A stretch of 64,000 nt of DNA, from NCBI GenBank assembly GCA_916700875.1, contig CAKAKS010000022.1:14584065-14648064 (forward strand). The letters are read 5' to 3'. Source of the stretch: Sebastes aleutianus. Lineage: Eukaryota > Chordata > Actinopteri > Perciformes > Sebastidae. How positions within the stretch are numbered: the stretch's first letter is position 1; each line of letters starts with the position of its first letter. The notes under the pieces were generated by a model, which saw nothing but the letters and a program-made list of their open reading frames with translations, was not told the origin of the DNA and ran no database searches. Below are positions 46,501 to 56,351 of the stretch, piece after piece. Made by a program: the position numbers and the translations under genes.

Positions 46501-47276
46501 TACCTATAAATTTATTGAAAATGATTTTATTATAAACATTATTAATTTATATAATAATAATAATATTAATAATAATTTATTTAATACATTTCAAAGAAAA
46601 GAATACAAAGTGAATTGATTCGATTTATTTCCATGTCTGCTGGTAAATAGAATAAAATTAGCAAATCATTTCTTTATAAACTCCCTGAATCATTACATCA
46701 GCTACCAGGTTACATCTGTGTAGACAATAAGTCACACAATGGTGAGATTTGTGCTGATCAGAAGTGTCTTCTGTGAGTTTTGGAGGTAAATATTTGGGGT
46801 AATTTGGCAGTAATTCCAAAGAAATTGAACATCTGGATTATCAATGTGGTGTCAGGACTCACCAAAACGTCGGCTGAGCAGCTCCACGAAGTCGCTTCTG
46901 AACTCACTTTAAAACAAAGGGAACAAGAGTTAACTCTAAGTATTTAAAGTAAACACACTAACATGCTTTAATGTAGAGGATCTTACTCAGAGAAGTAGTC
47001 CATGAACTTGTTGGGGTCCTCTGAGGCCAGCAGCAGCTGCCTCTGGTGGGACTCTGACATGCAGTGACATTTGAAGCCGTTCTGGAGAAGACAAATAAGT
47101 TAAAAACAACATCAACAACAACAAGTTAAACTAGATTAGACTGATGTAACAGAGTACCTCACCTCATCTCTGCATTGTTTCTGACACATCTGACAATACC
47201 ACCTCAACTTCTGCAGTCCTTTAGACTTTATCCTGTTGGCGATGGCCTTAGGGGACAGAAAATCCGCTTTCCCCAT
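43523..47276 (-). CDS. kin: KIN (Kin17) DNA/RNA-binding protein (12 exons, 391 aa)
   Basis: Nuclear protein linked in mammals to DNA replication, UV response and pre-mRNA processing. Exons, 5' to 3': 47276-47163, 47081-46987, 46906-46863, 46184-46062, 45368-45184, 45098-45050, 44968-44917, 44838-44715, 44633-44505, 44427-44328, 44186-44086, 43582-43523. All are GT/AG and in phase (1,176 nt); human KIN is 393 aa. The start MGKADFLSPKAIANRIK matches the family. A C2H2 zinc finger uses C28, C31, H44 and H50. The Kin17 winged-helix domain follows (VHNNIVYNEYIS, DFTKWLGREG), with IDRDPETIRR after it. A lysine-rich segment at 239-254 (KRKDTSSDTRGEKKKK) fits the known bipartite nuclear signal. The C-terminus is a pair of SH3-like folds (TDYWLQPNIVVKV, IDSGDKLKLDQ) ending YEDFSKLA. 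It is divergent from atp5f1c, as in human. Confidence 0.97.
45420..46061. other. kin intron 4, AT-rich
   Basis: The 0.7 kb intron between exons 5 and 4 (minus strand) contains a TATATATAT run near 45462-45475 and no recognised exon or mobile element. Confidence 0.4.
46461..46828. mobile_element. Foldback MITE with about 40-bp inverted ends in kin intron 3
   Basis: The left arm 46461-46503 (TTCTTTGGAATTACTACCAA then ATTACC) is the inverse of 46787-46827 (GGTAATTTGGCAGTAATTCC then AAAGAA), with only a few mismatches. A 30-base stretch CATCTGGATTATCA also occurs on both sides, at 46236 and 46831. Confidence 0.7.
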
Positions 47277-47574
47277 CCTGAAACAGCGACTATAAACACA
47301 AAACAACCCGCTACTGACTAAAAGTCGGCTCGAATCGAGGCTAAATCGTGGGAACAACCAGCGACGAAGGTAAACAGCTGCTTCCGCGTGTTAAACGTCC
47401 TAATCTCGCGTGGAATCTTGAAACAACGCGAGAACTGTAGCTGCGTTCATGGACTAGTACATTTCGTATTTTACACAATGTGGCGTTGTGATTTATTTTA
47501 TTTCCTCTGGGAACCAAGTAAAAAAAAAAGTGTCTTCCAATCACTTTTTTTTGTGTGATTTCCTTCCTATTTAG

Positions 47575-47614
47575 GGTTATATATATATATATATATGTAT
47601 ATATATGTATATAT

Positions 47615-47645
<31 letters not shown>

Positions 47646-47659
47646 TACATATATATGTG

Positions 47660-47690
<31 letters not shown>

Positions 47691-48110
47691 TTATACATAC
47701 ATATATATATATGTATATAAATGTATATAATGTAATGTATATTTATGTAATGTATATTTAACATATATTTGTTAAATATACATGTATATATATATATATA
47801 TAGAGATATATAGATATAGATATAGATATAGATAGATAGATAGATAGATATAGATAGATATCTATATATATATGTATATATACATACATACATATATATA
47901 TGTATGTATATATAATGTATATAATGTAATGTATATTTATGTAATGTATACTTAACATATATATATGTTAAATATATATGTATATATATATACATATATA
48001 TTTATATAGATATAGATAGATAGATATATAGATATAGATAGATATCTATATATATATGTATGTATATACATATATTTATATGTACTGTATGTATAAATAT
48101 GGTTTGATAT
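47575..48110. repeat. Compound TA / TATG / GATA microsatellite
   Basis: Long runs of TATATA mixed with TACATA, TATGTA and GATAGATA blocks. A stretch containing TAATGTAATGTATATTTATG occurs twice (about 47728 and 47919), so part of the array was duplicated. Open frames over it are artefacts of the period. Confidence 0.95.
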
Positions 48111-48562
48111 TGTTTTGTAAGTGTTCTATATGTAAACAAGCCTAAGGGGATATTTAAGGAGGACACACGAGGAATTTTCTTTGGCTTTTTGGTGCGAGAC
48201 AAACAGTATAATAACAAAGAATAGATAAAACGTTAGAATAAAATAAGAATAAAAATGTACAATTTACAAAATAAGCTATAAAAACAAACATGATATAAAC
48301 AGATAGTGCAAATATTGCCGGTGTGCAAACAAAACAATTCAAACACATTCAGCATATACACAAATAAATACACAAATTAACAAAAAAAATAGTAAGTAAT
48401 TAACTTAGTCTAAGGGGAAGCATAGGGAAGGAAATAACTAAATAAATGAGCAAAAAAAAATAAATTGGATGACATTGTAGGTTCATACACGAGTGCGGAT
48501 CGCATAATTCCGATATTTCTACCAGTCCCTGAATGCACCATCCTCCCCATCTTGCCTTCACG

Positions 48563-48579
48563 TTGCGCCTGCGCAGTGC
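48563..48579 (+). promoter_or_regulatory. NRF-1-like site upstream of atp5f1c
   Basis: TTGCGCCTGCGCAGTGC contains the GCGC-NN-GCGC pattern of NRF-1 sites, 31-47 bases ahead of the start codon. NRF-1 drives many nuclear genes for oxidative phosphorylation, so the place and gene fit. It is a motif match only. Confidence 0.6.
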
Positions 48580-48609
48580 AGCCTGTCTGACCTTCATCCA
48601 GCAGTAACC

Positions 48610-51600
48610 ATGTTCAGCAGGACCAGCGCCTTCGTGTTCTCTCCACAATGGTAAAGAAACACATCTAAACACTCTAACAACACTCTTTAACTGTATATAC
48701 TTTACCTGCACTTCATGTGATACGTGAATAGAGTGAGAGTGAGTAACTTGTAGCCTGTAATAGACGCAGTTATTGAACACAAGGACGAGCTAACGAGCAG
48801 GCCGCTGCTAATGAATGACGGCAAGCTAACTGATGCTAACTGATTCTAGAATGCTTGTAGCCTAGCAACAAAGTGAATGTTCTGCAAGTTTAAATCCAAA
48901 TGAGTCCACACTAACATGACATTAATGTTGCACTGGTAATGTTAAACTGTTATAAATGCTGTTATGTGTTGAGCTTAAGGCTAACATGCTCTCTTTGTGT
49001 TCACAGTGGGCAGGTCAGGAGCATGGCTACCTTGAAGGACAGTAAGTACTTTATGTGTGCTACTCTCTTTAAATGCAAAGACAACAGTATAACAACATGT
49101 TATATAGACTATAATCTCGTATAGATAGATGACAGCCAAGATGCAAAATGTGGTTTATTTCTGAGGGAAATGTCAGACTCAACTCTGCAAGTCTTTACAG
49201 CCTGTTGGCATTAAGACACAAGCTGCAAAACAGTTTTAGTCCATGAGCCACTTTGAAGGGACCAAGTCTCATGGTGAAGTCTCAGGTCTATGTCCCTAGT
49301 GTTGTACTAGGATTAATACGAATCTTTACAGACAACAAAATTATTTTATCAATTTACAGAAATGTTACACGTATTCCAACATTTTTTCTTCAAGCTGCTC
49401 CCATTTAACACTTCATGAAATTGTAGATTGTACATTAATATATTAAATAGACTCTAAAACTCAGATTTACAAACTTATTTGTCATTTAAAGCATTGAATT
49501 AATGGCCATATATTCCTTAAAACCACCACACCAAACAAACCAAAGTCAACTAAAACAAGTTTATAGCCATATTAGGGCTGAATGTAGTGATGGAAAATGG
49601 GAGCGTGAATGTAGTAGATTGATTTATGGAGGCTTTGAATATGCAGATGTTTTCTGTAGTTCACTATTGACAGCTCGCAGTGTTGTAAGCAGTTAAGAAA
49701 AGTCGCTGGACATCACTCCTTGGGCACCCGGAAGCCATCTTTTTCTTTCCGGAGACTTCTCATGGTTTCAATCGAGCTCGTCTGCTTTACGTGGTCTTGC
49801 ACGGACTTCTCTTTCACTCTCATAAAGGGGTTAAATGTGAATTCTTCTGCCACCGTGGACGGGATGGTTGGTTCTCCATCGCTGCATTTCTCCTTTGCCT
49901 ACTTTATTGTCAGACAGGTCTGAAATTTGTTTTGCATCACAGCAGCTCCATTTGCAACATCACAAAAAGGACAAAGACAAGAAACAAGGATACATACATT
50001 TAGACATTACAATCACAGAAGACGACATTCAGGGCCCTTCAAAGTACATTTGATCTGGGATTAGGCTCCATATTTAGTTTTAGGATTGACTGGTGTACAA
50101 AAGAGTGCTTCAGTCTAACCTTATTAAATCGTGTAAACCCTGTATCTCCGATTTGATGGTAACAATTCATATTCACTGTTCATAATATGGTTGGGGTCAG
50201 AGACAATGGTGTTAGCCAGCCTTAATATGTTATTATGATGAGTACTGTGGCTGATTCATAGAATTTTTCAAGGGGTTGATCTACAATCTTTCAAAACTGC
50301 TCCACCAAATGAAAATCTGAATCTGAATTTTACACATAGGTCCAGTATAAAAGAGGGAAACCAACACACAATATCATGAAGTTATATATCATTGTAAAAG
50401 CTTAGACTATAATCTATCCGTCGGTCACATTGTCATGACACTGAGGTCAAGAGAATTTGACCGTTGACCTCTAACGCTGTAATCGGGCAAGTTCTGAATG
50501 CCACTGCAAACGTCCTTATAACTAACTTCATATTGATCTGATGTGCACTATGAGACTTGGTCCCTCCAAAGTGTCACGACGACTATATTTTGGGGGTCTG
50601 GCTCATGGACTATTTTAATATATTTTATGAACAACTGCAACGTTTTACATGCATGCATGGTACTAGTTTACAGCTAGAAAGATCTTAACTACATTATGCC
50701 CATTGTGGTGTATTATTTTGGTTGAAGGTGATAATGCAACTGGAGAAGAAACAATAAACAAATGCTGAAAAAAAACAATGTAAATGCAAAGTGTGAATAA
50801 AGAAATGCAATAAAAAAGTGAGGTGAAACAAGAGGCAATGGAAGATTATAACTCCCCAACAGTGACTGAATATTTAGAGTTTTGAGGTGTTTCAATGACA
50901 TTTTGGTCTGCTAATTACATAAAATAAACAAATAACACCCCTTTTTAAAGTCTTGGCAATATATTTGCCTTTTTTTAGTCATATGTAGTTCAAAATTTAT
51001 AGTAAAGAAACCAGAAAATATTCACGTTTAAGAAGCTGCAATCAGAAAACTTAGACTTATTTTTCCTCAATTATTACTCAGAGCGATTAATCGGCTAAAA
51101 AGATCTTAACTACAATGCCCATCGTGGTCTATTTTGGTTTAAGGTGATAATAATAATAATAATAAGATTATGCAACTGGAGAAGAAATAATTTAAAACAA
51201 ACATTTAACTATTATGATTTTTATTATCAGATACAGAAACAAAAAAGACAAAAAAAAGCACAATAAAGCACAATAAAGCACTAGACATTCAACTTAAAAA
51301 CTAAACAATCCTGACCAAGGTGTAGAACAAGGCGGTATAAAAATAGCTTTGTTCCAGCAGCATCTGTACAGTATTGTAGCATGCTATAGAAGCAACGCTT
51401 GTTTTATTTATTTATTTATATATATATATTTATTCATTGCATTGCAGTGGGTTTTAGTGATCTGTGGAGCTTTGAGTATTTTTTTTTATCATGTTTGTCT
51501 ATTGTCTGTGTTTGTAAAATGTGTGTGTTACAATTTTTCTAATCTTTTATGGGTACAAATAAAGTAACCTGAACCTGAAATCTGAAAACACAACACCAGT

Positions 51601-54600
51601 TTAATAAAAATGTTTTTTGCGGGTAGCTGTACAAAACGAAGACGTTTTTAAGTCTGTGTAATATGATGTGTACTAATATATCCTCTCTTGTATTTAGTCA
51701 CCATTCGGTTGAAGTCCATCAAGAACATCCAGAAGATCACCAAGTCCATGAAAATGGTGGCCGCTGCCAAGTACGCTCGTGCTGAGAGGCAGCTGAAGCC
51801 AGCCAGAGTCTACGGCGCTGGTGCTATGGGTATGATCACCTTATCTCCATGTTCTCTCTCACTTGATATGAATGGGATTTAAGGGGAGACCCCCCAGGTG
51901 AATAGGGTAAAATGTTTAATATCACCATGAAACTTTCCCAGTTCATTACTTACATTAAGACAATTATTTTTTGTATTACAAGTTTTCTGAAATGTTATGT
52001 TTAAATATGTAAATAAGGCATTATCTAATGCTAACTTTTGGTGAATTTAGGAGAAATCTACAGATACAAATAGACAAAGTCGTAAAATAAACACCTAAAT
52101 GTGTATTTTGGATGTTTTCTTTCCACTAGTCTGAAAGAAGACATGTTATAGAAGCAAAATAGCCCAAAATCTCAAAGTTGACCAGTTCCTCCCCTTACAT
52201 TGTTTGACACTGGACTAAGTTTCCTCTGTGCTCTCCAGCCCTCTACGAGAAGGCCGACATCAAACCGGAGGACAAGGCCTCCAAGCATCTGATCGTTGGT
52301 GTGACCTCTGACCGTGGACTCTGCGGTGCCATCCACTCTAATGTGGCCAAGGCCATCAAGAGCCAGATCGCCACCCTGACCGGCACTGGCAAGGAGGTCA
52401 TGGTGATCAATGTGGGAGACAAGCTGAGAGGCCTGCTGCACAAGTACGAATGAAAAATATTCATCTTCACAACAATGATGAAAGACATGAGTCAGGTCCA
52501 GTGTTTCTGTCTTTGTTTATTAGCGGCAGAAATGTGGTGATATTTAGCTGGAGTCTTGTGTTTAAAGGGTTCACTAACTAAGCTAATTAAATAAAATAAA
52601 CAAATAACACCCTTTTTTAAAGAATTAGCAATATATTTTCATTTGTTTAGTCATATGTAGTTTAAAAAATTGAGAAAGCCTGATTCAGACAAACATGGGA
52701 CTTGAAATCACAACAATTAATTTTTTTTGTAAAAATCTAAATGTAGGTAATTGTGCTTGTGATGATTGTTTTACTGTACCAATAACACCCACCGTTTCCT
52801 CATCAGAACTCATGGAAAGCACATCATTCTGAACTGTAAGGAAATGGGCCGCGTGCCCCCCAGCTTCTGTGACGCCTCAATCGTCGCCAGCGAGCTGATC
52901 AACTGTGGATATGAGTTTGACCAGGGCTCTGTCATCTTCAACACATTCAAGTACCATACTTTCTGTCTTGACGTTTTTTCTTTATCTGGATTTGCGTAAA
53001 AACATTTCAAGTTGCATAAGCTCGGAGATTGACTTAAAGGAACAGTGTGTAGGACTTTAGGGGATCTATTGGCAGAAATGGAATATAATATTAACCATCT
53101 AGGCGACATTTTTATCCTATTACTGGGTCCTCGACTCTCTTAATATATAAAAATGTAGGGATGTACCAGAAATTTAGTAGTCAATACCAATACCAGCTCG
53201 TTGCCACGATAAAAAACAAAAGTAAAGCAATAAATCCCATTTACTTCAACATCCACTCCTTTATTACCGTTTACAGTTTTTTGTTTGGAATTTAAACAAG
53301 TCATAATACCCTCTCTTATTATGTATTTTATATTGAACATCTCCTTCAAACAACTGGATTTATTCAAATTTCTCTCCAAAAACTACATTTTACAAGATTC
53401 CATTTGAACACATCATGATAACGTTATTATTTACCTTCGCCCAATACAAATCTTAACTGAACAGAGCCTGAACGCATCATAATGTAAATCAATGGAACCT
53501 CCCGTGTTGAAATCGGCCGAACGAGAGCTGGTTAGCGTTACCTTGTTAGCTCCGTGCAAGACCGTGCTGCTTACCGGCTGCTAACGACCAACGTTTAACT
53601 GGCTCTCATACTGCCGATTTCAACACGGATTTGTTGTTCATAATGTAGCGTTATCAGGGAAAGAATAGGGTGCGTCTCCTGGAAGCATCAATAGTGAGTT
53701 TTACTGCGTCCAAAACACATTTTCTATCGTTTCTATGCGTCGGTCTCGACGGTACATATGGTACCTGCGGTACTGTACAGAAATGAGTATCGTTACATTT
53801 TGAGATTTTGGCGTTGACTCTGTAACCAAGTATTGGTTCTCGTGACATCCTTATAAAAAATGTGTATAAATTCAGTACTGTGAGGCCTAAGCAAGTAATT
53901 GAAATGATTTTTTTCAGCACAACATGGGTATGTCACATGATATTATAAAAACTTATAAGACCAAGAAGTCAGAAGAAAAAATGAAACGGAATTTGAATGT
54001 TTCAACAATTTTATTAATTTTCTACAACAAACAACTGTGTGCAAAAGTTTACTATCTTTAAATTTGTATTCCAAAGCATCAGGTGAAAAAAAAAGACTAG
54101 TACGCAGACAAACAGACGTATTTTCTTTTGTTATCCTAATAGAACTGGCTTTATTTTGCTGGTCCTCCGCCCTTTTGCGAATCGTGGCTCTTCCGCTGTA
54201 GCTCAATACACTTCGGATAACTCTTGATCTTTTTATCTGTTCACTCTTTGAAGGTCGCTTCCGTGTTGCAGTAGATTTCTAAATGCTCAAGACAGCATAG
54301 CACCACTAGATGCTGCCAAATCCTACAGTTATTTTAAAATGTATTTGTTTTAAAAAAAATAATAATATTCTCTTTTTCTGATGCAGGTCTGTTATCTCAT
54401 ACAAGACGGACCAGAAGCCTCTGTTTTCCAATGACACTGTTGCTAACGCAGGTAGCGTAGTGTTTTAAAAACGTCTTGCACAGATCCTCAGGTGTCCCCT
54501 GTAGAGATGTACCGAACTTATGTGTACCTCCCCTCTCAACAGAGAGCATGGGCGTCTATGATGACATCGATGCTGACGTGCTGAGGAACTACCAGGAGTT

Positions 54601-55786
54601 TGCTCTGGTCAACATCATCTTCCTGGCCATGAAGGAGTCCACCACCTCTGAGCAGAGTGCCAGGATGACGGCTATGGACGGCGCCAGCAAGAACGCCTGT
54701 AAGACTTCCTGGCTAACACATTTCACATTCAGTGTTTCTCCGACAACTTGATTATCTGAATGGTTTAAGTGTCTTTGAAACAGTATTTAGTTGGGGTGTA
54801 AGGAATTATCCATACACACGAGTATCGTGATACTGTATCGATTCTCCAAAACACTATAAATTTAAAAATCCAAAGGCCTGCTGTCGGTTCCTATATTCAC
54901 TATTGGTTTGTTACGTTCACTTGATTTTTAATGGAATATAATCTCATGGCATGATCATCCGTTTTTACATCTTATGATTTAGTTTATTTATTTATTGATG
55001 CAGTTTAAAGTTACATGGACAGTGGACATTAATAGACATTTCTGTAAATGTGTCAGTTTTAGCCTCTTCAGTCCCTGGGCAGGTGTAATGACAAGACACA
55101 TAAAATACATTAAAGCAGGAACCGCAATACTTAATGAGTGAGGCGGAATAACAATGCAACAGCAGGCTGTGTGAACGGGTCTATAGACTGACGTATTTCT
55201 CTCCTTCCAGCTGAGATGATTGACAAGCTGACCCTCACCTTCAACCGTACCAGACAGGCTGTCATCACCAAGGAGCTCATTGAGATCATCTCTGGAGCTG
55301 CTGCGCTGTAAGTCTTTTCATTGTCTCTCTCATCCCCTTTCATCAGATTCCTCCATCACTCCACTAACTTTTCTGACCTTTTGAGACTTCTCTCAAAAGC
55401 CATCACATTCTCATGTGACTAATTCTCCTCTCTGAACTAATCTCACCCTCTGCTGAACTCAGGACCTGAGGCTTGTTTTAACAGAGGAGGTAACACTGTA
55501 ATGTTAGGATCCCTTCTGGGCTAGTTTGACGAGCATTTTATGTAGAAGTGTTAGGGATGTCACGATTTGATTACCGATATCAAATTGAAATCGTGACGCC
55601 CCTAGGAAGAGTGTACCATGAATTATTTGATATAGTAATCCAGATTCCCAGACATTTTTTGATGTACTAGTTTAGATGCCTTTTAGGTTTTAGAGTATCT
55701 CCAGAGTTTTTAACCCCGTCCCGAGCTAAGTGAAAGGGCTGTTTGTTCACATTCTTACCTTTTCTTTTCTTTTTTTCCCCAGATAA
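48610..55786 (+). CDS. atp5f1c: ATP synthase F1 subunit gamma, mitochondrial (292 aa)
   Basis: The central rotor shaft of mitochondrial F1-ATPase, which turns inside the alpha3-beta3 ring and couples proton flow to ATP synthesis. Exons: 48610-48650, 49007-49041, 51698-51829, 52239-52443, 52807-52950, 54387-54451, 54543-54698, 55211-55307, 55783-55786 plus 3' UTR. All are GT/AG and in phase (879 nt). Residues 1 to about 21 form a targeting peptide rich in S, R and V; the mature chain begins near ATLKDITIRLKSIKNIQKIT. The long N-terminal helix (KSMKMVAAAKYARAERQ) and the C-terminal signature ITKELIEIISGAAAL are intact. The donor after exon 8 lies inside the last leucine codon: spliced (CT-A, TAA) or unspliced (CTG, TAA) both end GAAAL. 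Mammals use an alternative exon here for the liver and heart forms. Human length is 298 aa. Confidence 0.97.
49233..50615. mobile_element. Possible 1.4 kb TIR element in atp5f1c intron 2
   Basis: The left end TAGTCCATGAGCCACTTTGA, with GGGACCAAGTCTCAT after it, is mirrored at 50546-50615 (ATGAGACTTGGTCCCTCCAA ... GGCTCATGGACTA). The right arm holds about 25 bases more between the two matching blocks. No transposase frame was recognised inside, so it would be non-autonomous. Confidence 0.55.
50616..51697. other. atp5f1c intron 2, distal part with repeat fragments
   Basis: 50810-51000 is the inverse of about 32300-32530 (AACTCCCCAACAGTGACTGA, AACAAATAACACC). 51000-51100 is a fragment of the hAT-like MITE family. 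The rest is AT-rich with nothing recognised. Confidence 0.5.
53034..54330. mobile_element. MITE split by a nested insertion in atp5f1c intron 5
   Basis: 53034-53095 matches the left end of the 25281 element (AGGAACAGTGTGTAGGACTT, CAGAAATGGAATATAATATT), and 54300-54328 matches its right part (CACTAGATGCTGCCAAATCC). The uninterrupted sister is 380 bases long, so about 0.9-1.2 kb appears inserted. Inside the insertion are inverted segments: GTGTTGAAATCGGCCGAACG near 53503 against GCCGATTTCAACACGG near 53612. Confidence 0.5.
55463..55489 (+). other. Candidate alternative 3' exon of atp5f1c
   Basis: Between exon 8 and the 3' UTR exon, an acceptor (CTGAACTCAG) and a donor (GAG before GTAACA) enclose 27 bases. 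Joined to exon 8 they would give L-T-stop, so the product would end GAAALT instead of GAAAL. Mammals carry a short tissue-regulated exon at this place, which adds one residue (D). The match is positional only. Confidence 0.3.
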
Positions 55787-55893
55787 ACGGGCCAGATCTT
55801 CGTTCCCATTACCTATAGCTCTTCAAAATACTTCTGACACGTGATGTCGAGTCTATGAACATTTGTGCTTCTATTTGTAAAATATATGGAGAA

Positions 55894-55899
55894 AATAAA
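55894..55899 (+). terminator. Polyadenylation signal of atp5f1c
   Basis: AATAAA 108 bases after the stop codon in the last exon; the exon should end near 55915. Confidence 0.75.
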
Positions 55900-55915
55900 C
55901 CTCTTACAGAACATT

Positions 55916-56351
55916 CTTGCTTTTCATCAGTCCTTGTATCTGTTTTTCCTCACAATAAATGCTGATGACTGAGAAATATGAATGTTGATGCTTCACTCTT
56001 AAGGAATTAAATTTTTAAAGATGTTACTTGATAAAAACATTTTTTTTTACAGTAGTGATGATCAATTATTTTATTTTTTTTAGTTGCTGATCTACCGCTG
56101 CCTTGTTCGGTTAGTTTGTTTGTGTTATTATCTAGCTTTGGTGTTTTAAAGGGTTAGTTCTGATTCAAAGTCACACAATAACACCAACAAATTAACCGAT
56201 TAAGGCAGCGATAGACCAGCAACTCCCATGTTGTGCGAGGTAAAGTTACCATTTTTGTCAGTGGAGTCTGGTGCCTTTGGAGAGAACATCGGTCAACGGC
56301 TTCAGTTCCCCCGCGGAAAGGGCTGTCTGAAAGAAAAGGTAAAGCAGTGAA
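55916..56351. other. Downstream of atp5f1c; truncated MITE
   Basis: 56139-56352 matches the inner part of the MITE at 1160-1568 (GTGTTTTAAAGGGTTAGTTC, ACTGAAGC-type flank, AAAGCAGTGAA). Its end coincides with the first satellite unit. Nothing else was recognised. Confidence 0.6.

Larger units (their letters stand above)
47277..48609. promoter_or_regulatory. Divergent kin/atp5f1c promoter region
   Basis: Short GC-containing segments lie next to each gene. The kin side has CTCGCG and CGCGAG elements near 47404-47432. The atp5f1c side has the NRF-1-like site listed separately. The two sides are separated by a half-kilobase microsatellite and an AT-rich stretch (48110-48480) in which nothing was recognised. 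Confidence 0.55.

Noticed and set aside
47341..48217. Open frames rich in Tyr and Ile
   Set aside because: Translation of a TA-rich microsatellite.
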